This document shows positions 7,058 through 14,441 of a stretch of 19,681 nt of DNA, piece by piece (the first letter of the stretch is position 1; each line of letters opens with the position of its first letter). Position numbers and translations under genes: made by a program. The notes beneath the pieces are model-generated. The model did no database searches. It was not told the origin of the DNA and was given only the letters and a program-made list of their open reading frames with translations. Where the stretch lies: assembly GCA_910584865.1 (NCBI GenBank), contig CAJUCE010000050.1, positions 1-19,681 of the forward strand, written 5' to 3'. The DNA is from an uncultured Acetatifactor sp. Lineage in GTDB: Bacteria > Bacillota > Clostridia > Lachnospirales > Lachnospiraceae.

Positions 7058-8716
7058 TTAAATAAATTTGTTTCTTTTTACCATTTGGACGAAATCATTG
7101 TTATTTCTCGTTCTGGCAAACATGTCCAAAATCCGGTCTGTAGCTTCGTCCGGCTTCATTCCGTTCAAAGCTCTTCGCATGATATTGATGGCATCCAGCT
7201 CTTCCGTATTCAGAAGCAGATCTTCTCTTCTGGTACCGGATTTCGCCAAATCGATAGCCGGAAAAATACGCTTTTCGGAAAGCTTCCTGTCCAGGATCAT
7301 TTCCATGTTGCCCGTTCCCTTGAATTCTTCATACACCACATCATCCATCTTGCTGCCGGTATCCACCAGCGCCGTGGCAAGGATGGTCAGGCTGCCGCCT
7401 TCCCGCATATTTCTGGCGGCACCGAAAAATCGTTTGGGCATGTGTAGCGCAGCCGGATCAAGACCGCCGGACAGCGTACGTCCGCTGGGCGGTACCACCA
7501 AGTTATAAGCTCTCGCCAGACGGGTGATACTGTCCAGAAGGATCACCACATCCTTTTTATGTTCTACCAGGCGCTTTGCACGCTCTATAGTCATCTCCGA
7601 TACTCTCTTATGATGCTCCGGCAGTTCGTCAAAGGTAGAGTAGATGACCTCCACATTGGTTCCGCTGATTGCCTCCTTGATGTCTGTCACCTCCTCGGGA
7701 CGCTCATCGATAAGAAGGATCAGCATATGCATACGGGGATTCGTACGGAGAATGGACTTTGCCACTTCCTTTAATAAGGTCGTCTTTCCTGCCTTGGGCG
7801 GAGACACGATCATACCGCGCTGTCCCTTGCCTACCGGGCTGACCAGATCCATCACCCTCATGGCAATGCTGCTGCCGGCAGTCTCCAGGCGGATGCGCTC
7901 ATTGGGGAAGATAGGCGTCATATCCTCGAAGGCCTTGCGCTTTGAAGCCTCCTCGATGGTATAGCCATTGATGGTCCGGATGAACAGCAGTGCGCTGAAC
8001 TTCTCCTGCTGCGTTTTAATGCGCTTATTCCCCCGCAGGATATCGCCGGTCTTCAAGCCAAAGCGGCGGATCTGGCTGGGCGCCACATACACGTCATTTT
8101 CTCCGGGCAGATAATTCTCACAGCGGATAAAGCCATAGCCGTCCGGCATAACTTCCAAGATACCGCTGGCCTCCTCACCGCTGTCAAGCTCCTTGGGATA
8201 AGTCTTCTCATCATAAACTTCGTTCGAACGCACCGGTCTCGGCGCTGCCGCGGGAGGCACGGTCCCTGCTGCGCCTGCCTGGGGCGCCGATGCAGGAGCC
8301 GGCTGGGAAGCCGGTGCGGGAGCTGCGGGCGCCTGCACAGCCGGTGCTGCGGCGGCTTCTGCCTTTTCCTCCACTTTCTGAACACTCTCGCTCTGCGGCG
8401 TAGCTTCCGCCCTGTAAGGGGTTTCGTTCATAACGGCACTTGAGGAACGTTCCGCTCTCTGGGAAGCGCCTGATTTTGTATTGGTAACGATGTTTCGTCT
8501 GCGTACAGGTTTCGATACGGGAGCACTGTCGCGAGTCTGCTGCACCTCCTCAGTCTTCGCAGCGCTTTCTTCTTCCTGCTTTTTCACCCTCTCATCTTCA
8601 GCTAACATGGCTTCCACCAGTTCCGCCTTCTTCATGGAAGATGTACCTTTCAGCCCGCGCGCTTTCGCAAGCTCCTTCAACTGTACAAGTGCCAGTGATT
8701 CATACTTTTCTTTCAT
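7058..8716 (-). CDS. rho: Transcription termination factor Rho
   Basis: A 552-residue hexameric RNA-dependent ATPase that terminates transcription. AGGAGG at 5-nt spacing fixes the start. Residues about 5-42 form the helical Rho N domain (LVQLKELAKARGLKG). Residues about 45-168 are a low-complexity Glu-, then Ala- and Pro-rich insert absent from the ~420-residue E. coli protein. The RNA-binding OB fold contains PDGYGFIR (about 191-198), as expected. Walker A is SPPKAGKTT (about 305-313), followed by LLIDERPEEVTD, VVILLDSITRLARAYN and the Q/R loop region SGRTLSGGLDPAALHMPKRF. All catalytic motifs are intact. Inserted N-terminal linkers are common in Rho of Clostridia and Actinobacteria and may affect RNA binding or phase behaviour; that last point is inference. 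Confidence 0.97.
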   Translation of the reverse strand: MKEKYESLALVQLKELAKARGLKGTSSMKKAELVEAMLAEDERVKKQEEESAAKTEEVQQTRDSAPVSKPVRRRNIVTNTKSGASQRAERSSSAVMNETPYRAEATPQSESVQKVEEKAEAAAAPAVQAPAAPAPASQPAPASAPQAGAAGTVPPAAAPRPVRSNEVYDEKTYPKELDSGEEASGILEVMPDGYGFIRCENYLPGENDVYVAPSQIRRFGLKTGDILRGNKRIKTQQEKFSALLFIRTINGYTIEEASKRKAFEDMTPIFPNERIRLETAGSSIAMRVMDLVSPVGKGQRGMIVSPPKAGKTTLLKEVAKSILRTNPRMHMLILLIDERPEEVTDIKEAISGTNVEVIYSTFDELPEHHKRVSEMTIERAKRLVEHKKDVVILLDSITRLARAYNLVVPPSGRTLSGGLDPAALHMPKRFFGAARNMREGGSLTILATALVDTGSKMDDVVYEEFKGTGNMEMILDRKLSEKRIFPAIDLAKSGTRREDLLLNTEELDAINIMRRALNGMKPDEATDRILDMFARTRNNNDFVQMVKRNKFI

Positions 8717-8825
8717 AAATTCCTCCTGATTTCTACAGTATTTTACTAAAATAAACGGGGAGCACAGCCAGATTCGTCATTGACATGCTGCCTTGATGCA
8801 TGACTGAATATCATGCGTTATAGGT

Positions 8826-8854
8826 ATTATAATACACTTTTCCCAAAATAGGAA
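8826..8854 (-). promoter_or_regulatory. Candidate rho promoter
   Basis: A perfect TATAAT lies on the - strand at 8831-8826, about 110 nt before the rho start, with a poor -35 (TTCCTA, 8854-8849) at 17-bp spacing. The surrounding TATTATAATA is itself palindromic, so direction is uncertain. A GCATGA/TCATGC inverted repeat (8798-8803, 8811-8816) lies in the leader. Confidence 0.35.
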
Positions 8855-8871
8855 GCCCTAATTTCATTTAT

Positions 8872-8883
8872 GACAAATTTGTC
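8872..8883. promoter_or_regulatory. 12-bp perfect palindrome between rho and the DUF4364 gene
   Basis: GACAAATTTGTC is a perfect palindrome in the divergent intergenic region, upstream of both candidate promoters. It has the size and symmetry of an operator for a dimeric regulator. No specific regulator is recognised. Confidence 0.3.
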
Positions 8884-8911
8884 TTCATTTTCTAAAAATT
8901 GACATAGACTC

Positions 8912-8940
8912 TTGCGAACTACCGCAAACTATTATATGAT
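8912..8940 (+). promoter_or_regulatory. Candidate promoter of the DUF4364 gene
   Basis: TTGCGA (8912-8917) and TATGAT (8935-8940) are separated by 17 bp, giving a start near 8947 and a ~50-nt leader. A better-looking TTGACA at 8899-8904 has no -10 at a usable distance. Confidence 0.4.
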
Positions 8941-8998
8941 ACAGATATGGCGGCTAACCAAAACCGCGACTATACCGAATCGGAAAGGATTGCTTATC

Positions 8999-9517
8999 AT
9001 GCTGCAGGATCCGTTGACTTTATACAAATTAATCGTGCTCTATATGTTGGACCGGGTTACTTTCCCGCTGACCAATGCACAGGTCAGCGATTTTATTCTG
9101 GAACGGGAATATACCACTTATCTGACGCTCCAGCAGGTTCTCAACGAACTGACTGATGCCAAAATGGTCACTTCCCAGACCATCTTAAACCGCACCCATC
9201 TGTCCATTACGCCGGAGGGCCGGGAAACCCTGCAGTTCTTCCAGAACCGTATCAACCACGGCATCAAGAAAGACATCGACACCTATTTTCGGAAAAACGA
9301 ATATGTACTGCGCAATGAGGCTTCCGTGCTCAGTGATTACTACTACATGGCAGCCACCGGAGAATATGAAGTCCATCTGGTAGCAAAAGACCGGGGGCTG
9401 AATCTTGTGGATCTGAAAATGGCAATCCCCACGGAAGACCTCTCCAGGAAAATCTGTGATAATTGGCAGAAAAAAACCCAGGAAATATATCAGTATCTTA
9501 CGAAACAGCTATTCTGA
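8999..9517 (+). CDS. DUF4364 family protein
   Basis: A 172-residue protein starting MLQDPLTLYKLIVLYMLDRV at the ATG at 8999, with GGAAAGGA about 9 nt upstream; family members usually begin just before the LYKLIILYMLD segment, which supports this start. The first ~80 residues read as a winged-helix-like domain (PLTNAQVSDFIL, then LQQVLNELTDAKMV and LSITPEGRETLQFF). The rest is mixed alpha/beta. The family is typical of Clostridia and resembles small transcriptional regulators, but no ligand or target is established. It is divergent from rho, and its 3' end overlaps the 3' end of rarA by 9 bp, so the two transcripts must run into each other. Confidence 0.85.
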   Translation: MLQDPLTLYKLIVLYMLDRVTFPLTNAQVSDFILEREYTTYLTLQQVLNELTDAKMVTSQTILNRTHLSITPEGRETLQFFQNRINHGIKKDIDTYFRKNEYVLRNEASVLSDYYYMAATGEYEVHLVAKDRGLNLVDLKMAIPTEDLSRKICDNWQKKTQEIYQYLTKQLF

Positions 9518-10861
9518 TTCCTGCATAGATTGTCCGGCCTCCTTTTTCAATCTCCGCATATGATCCCGGATCTTCGCCTCGTAACCGTTTCCGGTAGGCT
9601 TATAGAACTCTCTCCCGGTGAGCTCATAGGGCAGATATTGCTGTTCTACATAATGATTGGGAAATTCATGGGCATACAGATATCCCGTACCGCGGCCCAG
9701 TTTCGCCGCCCCCTTATAATGTGCATCCTGTAAATGCGGCGGAATCGGCAGGTTTCCGCTCTTTGCCACTTCCTCCATGGCTGCGAAGACCGCACTGCAG
9801 GCGGCATTGCTCTTGGGCGCACAGGCCACATAGGAAGCCGCCTGAGACAGGATAATCTGCGCCTCAGGCATCCCGATGCGCTCCACCGCCATGGAGGCAT
9901 TGGTGGCCACAACCAATGCCTGAGGATCCGCATTCCCCACATCCTCCGCCGCACAGATCATAATCCGCCTGGCAATAAATGCGGCATTTTCCCCCGCATA
10001 CAGCATCCTGGCCAGATAATACACTGCCGCATCCGGGTCGGAGCCGCGCATACTCTTGATAAAAGCCGAGATCGTATCGTAATGATTGTCTCCGCTTTTA
10101 TCGTAACGCACGGCTTTTTTCTGAATGCATTCCTGCGCCGCCTCCAGGGTAATATGAATCTTCCCGTCCCGGCTGCGCTCCGTACTCATTATCCCCAGCT
10201 CAATGGCATTCAGGGCATGTCTGGCATCGCCTCCGGAGACGTCCGCCAGAAAATCCAGTGCATCTTCGTCGATCACCGCATCGTAGGCCCCCATTCCTCT
10301 GTCTTTGTCATAGACAGCCTTTCTGAGCAAATCCCGCACAGCTTCCATGGGAATGGGCTTCAATTCAAATATGACAGAACGGGAAAGAAGCGCCCCATTG
10401 ACTTCAAAATAGGGGTTTTCCGTGGTGGCTCCGATCAAAATCACCGTGCCGTCCTCCACAAAGGGCAGCAGATAATCCTGCTGGGCTTTGTTAAAACGAT
10501 GAATCTCGTCAATGAAGAGAATGGTCCGCTTTCCATACATCCCCTGTATTTCTTTTGCCTTCGATACCACCTCTTCCATATCCTTCTTCCCGGCTACAGT
10601 GGCATTAATCTGGGTAAATTCGGCACTGGTGGTATTGGCAATCACCTTGGCCAGAGTCGTCTTCCCCGTACCGGGAGGCCCGTAGAAAATCACCGAACTG
10701 ATCTTGTCCGCCTTGATGGCACGGTAAAGCAGCTTGTCCTTTCCAATGATATGCTCCTGTCCCGCCACCTCTTCCAGGCTCCTGGGGCGCATTCTGGCAG
10801 CCAGCGGCGCTTCTTTCTCCATATCGTTGTTCCGCATATAATCAAATATATTCAAATCCAT
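9509..10861 (-). CDS. rarA: Replication-associated recombination protein A (RarA/MgsA)
   Basis: A 450-residue AAA+ ATPase of the RarA/Mgs1/WRNIP1 family, related to clamp loaders and acting at stalled replication forks. MDLNIFDYMR...PLAARMRPRSLEEVAGQ is the family start. Walker A is GPPGTGKTT (61-69), Walker B lies in TILFIDEIHRFNKAQQD (about 114-130), and the sensor segment is LIGATTENP. The tetramerisation/C-terminal domain includes HYDTISAFIKSMRGSDPDAAVYYLARML and ends YLPYELTGREFY. The ribosome site is unimpressive, with AAGGGGACGG lying a little far from the ATG. Length and motifs are complete. Confidence 0.96.
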   Translation of the reverse strand: MDLNIFDYMRNNDMEKEAPLAARMRPRSLEEVAGQEHIIGKDKLLYRAIKADKISSVIFYGPPGTGKTTLAKVIANTTSAEFTQINATVAGKKDMEEVVSKAKEIQGMYGKRTILFIDEIHRFNKAQQDYLLPFVEDGTVILIGATTENPYFEVNGALLSRSVIFELKPIPMEAVRDLLRKAVYDKDRGMGAYDAVIDEDALDFLADVSGGDARHALNAIELGIMSTERSRDGKIHITLEAAQECIQKKAVRYDKSGDNHYDTISAFIKSMRGSDPDAAVYYLARMLYAGENAAFIARRIMICAAEDVGNADPQALVVATNASMAVERIGMPEAQIILSQAASYVACAPKSNAACSAVFAAMEEVAKSGNLPIPPHLQDAHYKGAAKLGRGTGYLYAHEFPNHYVEQQYLPYELTGREFYKPTGNGYEAKIRDHMRRLKKEAGQSMQESE

Positions 10862-10958
10862 TTTCTTATCATCCGTCCCCTTGTTTCTTCTCCGATCCCA
10901 TCCACTTCACATACATCGTCAAGGCTTTTACGCCGGCCGCAGACAAATCGGGGCGAAA

Positions 10959-11243
10959 TCACCGCTTTCCTGCGGCTGCCAACAGCAGGATCCCAAATCC
11001 AGCCAGGCACCCCAGTGCCGCCGTCCCCAGAAACAGCAATGCCAGCTGCTGCAGATAACTTCCGCGCAGATTGGACGCCGCCTCGCAGCAGCCATATACT
11101 GCCGCCGAAATTCCCGCTCCAACTGCCAGTTTCTTATTGTTTTTCAGGCCAAATCCCAGAATCAGCGCACACGCCAGGCCAATCGCCAACAAAATAACAG
11201 TATCCGACTCAAATAATTCTTGCAAGATCGGCAGATATTTCAT
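10959..11243 (-). CDS. Small integral membrane protein, unknown
   Basis: A 94-residue hydrophobic protein with three likely membrane segments (about residues 15-33, 40-56 and 66-90) and a short basic tail (GKR). The start at 11243 has only a G-rich upstream stretch (GGGGGGAACAGG). No family is recognised. It lies 97 nt upstream of rarA and 66 nt downstream of the NYN gene on the same strand, so it may be part of one transcript. The regular hydrophobic pattern and small glycine-rich turns favour a real protein over a shadow frame. Confidence 0.65.
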   Translation of the reverse strand: MKYLPILQELFESDTVILLAIGLACALILGFGLKNNKKLAVGAGISAAVYGCCEAASNLRGSYLQQLALLFLGTAALGCLAGFGILLLAAAGKR

Positions 11244-11309
11244 AATCCTGTTCCCCCCAACCTGATTCCCGTCCCTTCCTGTACCGCAGGCATATTGCTT
11301 TCGGCGAGG

Positions 11310-12326
11310 CTATTTATCCCGCCGTTTCAAAAACACCTCATTCTCATGAACTGTCACGGAACCCAGGCTGCGCAGGAAACTGGAAATCCGGTTATACCCA
11401 AACTGCTTGAAATCCAGCTGCTTATATTTCTTGTGCAGCTCGTCATTCAGGCTTGCCAGATTTTCCACCATGCCACCGTTTTTCTCTATCATGCGGCAGA
11501 TTTCCTGCTCCAGTTCCGCCTTGGTCAGATTGGAACGGCGCTCCACATAATATTGATTGCTGATCTTCTTCACATGCAGATCTTGCAGCTCCTGGTCAAT
11601 CATGGTGCTCAGCTTATAATATCCGTAATTTCGCACATCAAAATCCGTAAACTTGTCATTCAGCCGATTGCCCACCCTGGCGAGATCTACCTGTTTTCCT
11701 CCGTTTTCATTAATCAAAGTAAGGATCACCTGCCGTACCTCGGATATGGATGTCACATTTTGCTCCTCCGCAGAGACCGGCTCCTGCCCGCCGTTATCGT
11801 CATTTGCCCTGACATGCTTCTCTCCCAGAACGGCTCTGGCTTCCAGAGAAATCCCTTCTTCCATATTCTGCTCCGCCACCAGGTTCAGATGAATAAATTT
11901 ATTACAGGCTCTGGTCAATGCCAGGGGGGTCTTGGATTCTCCCATGCCCAGCACAAACATGTTCTCTTCCCGCAGCCGCATGGCCAGTCTCGTAAAGTCG
12001 CTGTCGCTGGTAACAAGACAGAAGCCCTGCACTTTATTTTTGTAGAGGATATCCATGGCGTCGATCACCATGGCCATATCTGTCGCATTTTTCCCGGTAG
12101 TATAGGAAAACTGCTGGACCGGCATAATGGAATGTTCCAGCAGAAGTCCCTCGGACCAGCCGTTTCCCTTAGACCAGTTGCCGTAAATACGGCGGTAGCT
12201 GGTCACTCCGTATTTTTCCAGTTCTTCGAATATGGTCACCGCATATTTAGAGCTGATATTATCCGCGTCAATCAATACTGCAAACTGCATTTTCTCATTG
12301 GAAATCGATTCCATGATTTCTTCCAT
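11310..12326 (-). CDS. NYN-domain ribonuclease-like protein with two OST-HTH (LOTUS) domains
   Basis: A 338-residue protein from the ATG at 12324-12326 (GGGAG 5 nt upstream). The frame is open to 12398, but the GTG there has no ribosome site, so the start is moderately sure. Residues about 14-150 form a NYN/PIN-like (LabA/DUF88) domain with the expected acidic residues: FAVLIDADN (about 20 and 22), TGKNATDMAM (about 83) and VTSDSDF (about 107-110). Two OST-HTH domains follow at about 194-259 and 271-333, each with an ENGG/KNGG turn and a YGY/FGYNRISS helix. The eukaryotic counterpart (MARF1) combines the same domains and degrades RNA. A metal-dependent RNase guided by its LOTUS domains is expected; the target is unknown. 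Confidence 0.88.
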   Translation of the reverse strand: MEEIMESISNEKMQFAVLIDADNISSKYAVTIFEELEKYGVTSYRRIYGNWSKGNGWSEGLLLEHSIMPVQQFSYTTGKNATDMAMVIDAMDILYKNKVQGFCLVTSDSDFTRLAMRLREENMFVLGMGESKTPLALTRACNKFIHLNLVAEQNMEEGISLEARAVLGEKHVRANDDNGGQEPVSAEEQNVTSISEVRQVILTLINENGGKQVDLARVGNRLNDKFTDFDVRNYGYYKLSTMIDQELQDLHVKKISNQYYVERRSNLTKAELEQEICRMIEKNGGMVENLASLNDELHKKYKQLDFKQFGYNRISSFLRSLGSVTVHENEVFLKRRDK

Positions 12327-12406
12327 GTCCACTCCCATCTGCCTGTCCTGTGAAATCCCCGATAAAACCGCTTCTCCGGACCGGCGCTCGTCAACCACCC
12401 TGTAGT

Positions 12407-12492
12407 AAAAAATATGGCACTATCCCATGCGCTTTGCACATATGGAATCAAAAGTTGACTCAATTTTCCTCGCAACTTTCCATATTATAACA
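12407..12492 (-). promoter_or_regulatory. Extended -10 promoter and structured leader of the NYN gene
   Basis: On the - strand TGT-TATAAT (12492-12484) is an extended -10 with no good -35. The transcript would begin near 12477, about 150 nt before the NYN start. A hairpin pairs AAAGTTG with CAACTTT (12451-12457 and 12473-12479). It can extend on the DNA by an outer ATATGG/CCATAT pair across a 5-nt bulge, though part of that outer arm overlaps the promoter itself. Further on, ATGG-GATAGTG-CCAT runs into six T (12428-12407), a weak terminator-like element. Confidence 0.45.
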
Positions 12493-12549
12493 CACTCTCC
12501 ATATTTTTCCTATCATTTTCTTTGCTGTGATCTCCTTCCGGCCTCATTT

Positions 12550-13419
12550 CTACAAAAATACCGTATCTTGTCCCATTTGCTCCGGCACGGCCAGAAAATT
12601 TCCTCTGTCCTTTCCCGGCGTATGTCCCAATGTTTTCACATAGGCACGGTAAAAAGAAGAATAGTCCCCAAAACCGCTTTCCAAGGCTGCATCCTTGGCA
12701 TGGCATCCCCTGTTCAGCAAAAGCTGCGCATGTGCCACTCTCTTCCTTAACAGATAATCCATCACCGTCGTACCGGTAGCTCTGCGAAACACCTTATTCA
12801 GGTGGTGCTTGCTAATGAAAAAATGGTCCGAAATCTCATCCAGCGTAATCGGTTCGCGCAGATGCTTATTCATGTAAAAAAGAATCTCCGTCACCGTGTC
12901 CTCCGTCCTGTTTTCCGCATAGGGAGCCGTAGCCATGCTCATGGCGGCAATCTCCCCCAGAAGCGCCTCCACCCGGATAGGCAGCATCTGTTCTCTGACA
13001 TTCTCCGGCATCCAGGCGCATTCCTCCAGACTTTCCAGACATGCCGGCATCCTGAACTTCTCCGCATGTTCAAAATAGATGGTTTTCTCCTCTCCGCGCC
13101 CTGACTGCGGAAAGGCATACAGCAGAAAGGACCGGCGCTCCTGGCTCAACAGATCCGGATGAAAATGCAGGGAATATCTTTTGTAGGGAAGATCACTGTT
13201 GACTCTCACACCGTGAAACGCATGAGGAGACAGCAGCAGCACGCTCTCCGCAGTAGGCCTGTAGTGCTGCCCTTCCACCAGATAATCCACATCCCCTTCC
13301 AGAAAATAATACACCTCATAAAAATTATGGCAGTGCAGTGCATATTGCTTCGTCACTTCCTGCGACACGGAGTAACCAAAAGAAAGCAGATCCGTCTGAA
13401 TATGTGCCTCCGTATTCAT
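12550..13419 (-). CDS. AraC-family transcriptional regulator
   Basis: A 289-residue regulator starting at the ATG at 13417-13419, with AGGAGG 4-5 nt upstream. The frame stays open through a tandem repeat to an ATG at 13524, but that lies upstream of the predicted transcription start. The N-terminal cupin sensor domain (about 26-70) includes LHCHNFYEVYYFLEGDVDYLVEG and LLLSPHAFHGV. The C-terminal part holds two HTH motifs (about 180-270): LDEISDHFFISKHHLNKVFRRATG, then AKDAALESGFGDYSSFYRAYVKTLGHTPG. It is divergent from the sugar oxidoreductase/isomerase operon and most likely activates it in response to a sugar or glycoside. Tandem TGCAATG boxes in the shared region fit activation plus self-repression. 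Confidence 0.93.
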   Translation of the reverse strand: MNTEAHIQTDLLSFGYSVSQEVTKQYALHCHNFYEVYYFLEGDVDYLVEGQHYRPTAESVLLLSPHAFHGVRVNSDLPYKRYSLHFHPDLLSQERRSFLLYAFPQSGRGEEKTIYFEHAEKFRMPACLESLEECAWMPENVREQMLPIRVEALLGEIAAMSMATAPYAENRTEDTVTEILFYMNKHLREPITLDEISDHFFISKHHLNKVFRRATGTTVMDYLLRKRVAHAQLLLNRGCHAKDAALESGFGDYSSFYRAYVKTLGHTPGKDRGNFLAVPEQMGQDTVFL

Positions 13420-13442
13420 AACTCCTCCTGTTCCAGGCTCTT

Positions 13443-13525
13443 CTTCCATGGAAGACCATTCTTCCATTGGAAGGCCTTTCTTCCATTGGAAGGCCTTTCT
13501 TCCATTGGAAGGCCTTTCTTCCATT
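13443..13525. repeat. 19-bp tandem repeat in the araC leader
   Basis: CTTCCATTGGAAGGCCTTT occurs three times without change (13461-13479, 13480-13498, 13499-13517). A degenerate 18-nt unit precedes them (13443-13460) and a partial unit follows (13518-13525). Each unit contains two small palindromes, CTTCCA-T-TGGAAG and AAGGCCTT. On the araC transcript each unit reads ATGGAAGAAAGGCCTTCCA, with a 5-bp GGAAG/CTTCC stem. The array lies downstream of the predicted araC promoter and 24 nt before the araC start, so most of it is transcribed as leader. Confidence 0.85.
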
Positions 13526-13551
13526 ATACGCCAGCACCGCTATATTTGCAA
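13523..13551 (-). promoter_or_regulatory. Promoter of the araC-family gene
   Basis: On the - strand TTGCAA (13551-13546) and TATAAT (13528-13523) are separated by exactly 17 bp. The start would be near 13516, leaving a ~97-nt leader made mostly of the 19-bp repeats. The -35 overlaps the first TGCAATG box, as expected for autorepression. Confidence 0.65.
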
Positions 13552-13604
13552 TGTTTTGATTGCTTTGTGCAATGGCTTTTCCGGTGCTGATAGTTTATTA
13601 TAAT
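13532..13604 (+). promoter_or_regulatory. Divergent operator and promoter of the sugar operon
   Basis: Two TGCAATG boxes (13547-13553 and 13568-13574) lie in direct orientation 21 bp apart, two helical turns, the spacing AraC-type proteins use. The second box abuts the -35 position of a promoter whose -10 is TATAAT (13599-13604) and whose -35 is poor (CTTTTC), as in activator-dependent promoters. CAGCACCG (13532-13539) and CGGTGCTG (13582-13589) form an 8-bp inverted repeat around both boxes. The transcript would start near 13611, about 33 nt before the first gene. Confidence 0.55.
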
Positions 13605-13643
13605 AGTAAGACATTCCACTGGATAAAAAAAGGAGTGATTTAT

Positions 13644-14426
13644 ATGAAAACAGGCGCACAACTGTACACCGTAAGAGCTTATACCCAATCTGAAACGGAT
13701 TTTGCCCTGACAATTTCCAAAATTGCAAAAATAGGCTACAAAACCGTTCAAATCTCCGCTATCGGCAATATCCGTCCGGAGAGAGTCAGGGAAATCTGTG
13801 ACCGGGAAGGCGTGGAAATCGTCCTCACCCACAGCGATGTCAACCGAATTCTCCTTGACACCAAGGCCCTGATCCGAGAGCATGACATTTTAGGCTGCAA
13901 ATACATAGGTCTTGGCTGCATGCCGGAAAGGTATCGCACAAAAGAATGGCTTCACCGCTTTATGGCTGACTTCCGGGAACCTGCAAAAGAAATCGCCGCC
14001 TCCGGCAAGCTACTCATGTACCACAATCACAATCTGGAATTCGAGGCTTTTGAAGCTGAAAATCTTCCCAATGCCGCTCCCCGGAAACGAATTCTGGAAT
14101 ATTTGTTAGAAGGTTTTGATCCTTCCGAACTGGGGATCACTCTGGATACCTACTGGGTTGCCGCTGCCGGCGCCGATGTATGTCAGTGGATCGAGCTGTT
14201 GAAAGACCGAATCCCCTGTGTTCATCTGAAAGATATGCAGGTGAATGGTTTTAATCAGCTCATGGCTCCCGTTATGGAGGGCAATCTCAATTTCCCCGCC
14301 ATTTTAAAGGCCCTGGAGAAAACCAATTGCGAATATTTATTAGTAGAGCAGGATGTCTGCCAGGGAAGCCCCTTCGATTGCCTGCAGACCAGTTATGAGA
14401 ACCTGAAGGCGGCCGGTTATTGTTAA
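13644..14426 (+). CDS. Sugar phosphate isomerase/epimerase-type TIM barrel (first)
   Basis: A 260-residue AP-endonuclease-2-like TIM barrel. The ATG at 13644 follows AGGAGTGA. It begins MKTGAQLYTVRAYTQ, typical of the group. Candidate metal and catalytic residues fall on successive barrel strands: LLMYHNHNLEFE (His127, His129, Glu132 or Glu134), GITLDTYWVAAAG (Asp168), VHLKDM (His194) and LLVEQD (Glu235). Members include isomerases, epimerases, IolE-type dehydratases and enzymes that cleave keto-glycosides, so the reaction cannot be read from sequence. As the first gene of the AraC-controlled operon, followed by two NAD-type oxidoreductases and a second barrel, it probably acts on an oxidised sugar. 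Complete, with no signal peptide, so cytoplasmic. Confidence 0.88.
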   Translation: MKTGAQLYTVRAYTQSETDFALTISKIAKIGYKTVQISAIGNIRPERVREICDREGVEIVLTHSDVNRILLDTKALIREHDILGCKYIGLGCMPERYRTKEWLHRFMADFREPAKEIAASGKLLMYHNHNLEFEAFEAENLPNAAPRKRILEYLLEGFDPSELGITLDTYWVAAAGADVCQWIELLKDRIPCVHLKDMQVNGFNQLMAPVMEGNLNFPAILKALEKTNCEYLLVEQDVCQGSPFDCLQTSYENLKAAGYC

Positions 14427-14441
14427 TTAATTGCGAATGGC

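Noticed and set aside
10869..10916. 15-codon frame (MYVKWMGSEKKQGDG) just before rarA
   Set aside because: Too short and without a clear ribosome site; it lies in the same frame after the stop of the small membrane protein, so it could be a decayed tail, but nothing supports it.
9734..11197. A long open frame on the + strand antisense to rarA and the small membrane protein
   Set aside because: It mirrors well-identified genes on the other strand, has no ribosome site, and its residue composition (many His, Arg, Pro, Ile) is that of an antisense reading.
11220..12353. A 377-codon open frame antisense to the NYN gene
   Set aside because: The - strand encodes a recognisable NYN/LOTUS protein over the whole stretch; the antisense frame has no family-like motif or ribosome site.
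12327..12398. GTG start for the NYN protein, 24 codons upstream
   Set aside because: No ribosome site, and the added residues overlap a weak terminator-like T run in the leader.
13420..13524. 35-residue N-terminal extension of the AraC regulator running through the tandem repeats
   Set aside because: The ATG at 13524 lies upstream of the predicted transcription start, and a much better ribosome site (AGGAGG) precedes the ATG at 13419, where AraC homology begins.
13443..13525. CRISPR array
   Set aside because: The 19-bp units are directly adjacent with no spacers; this is a simple tandem repeat.
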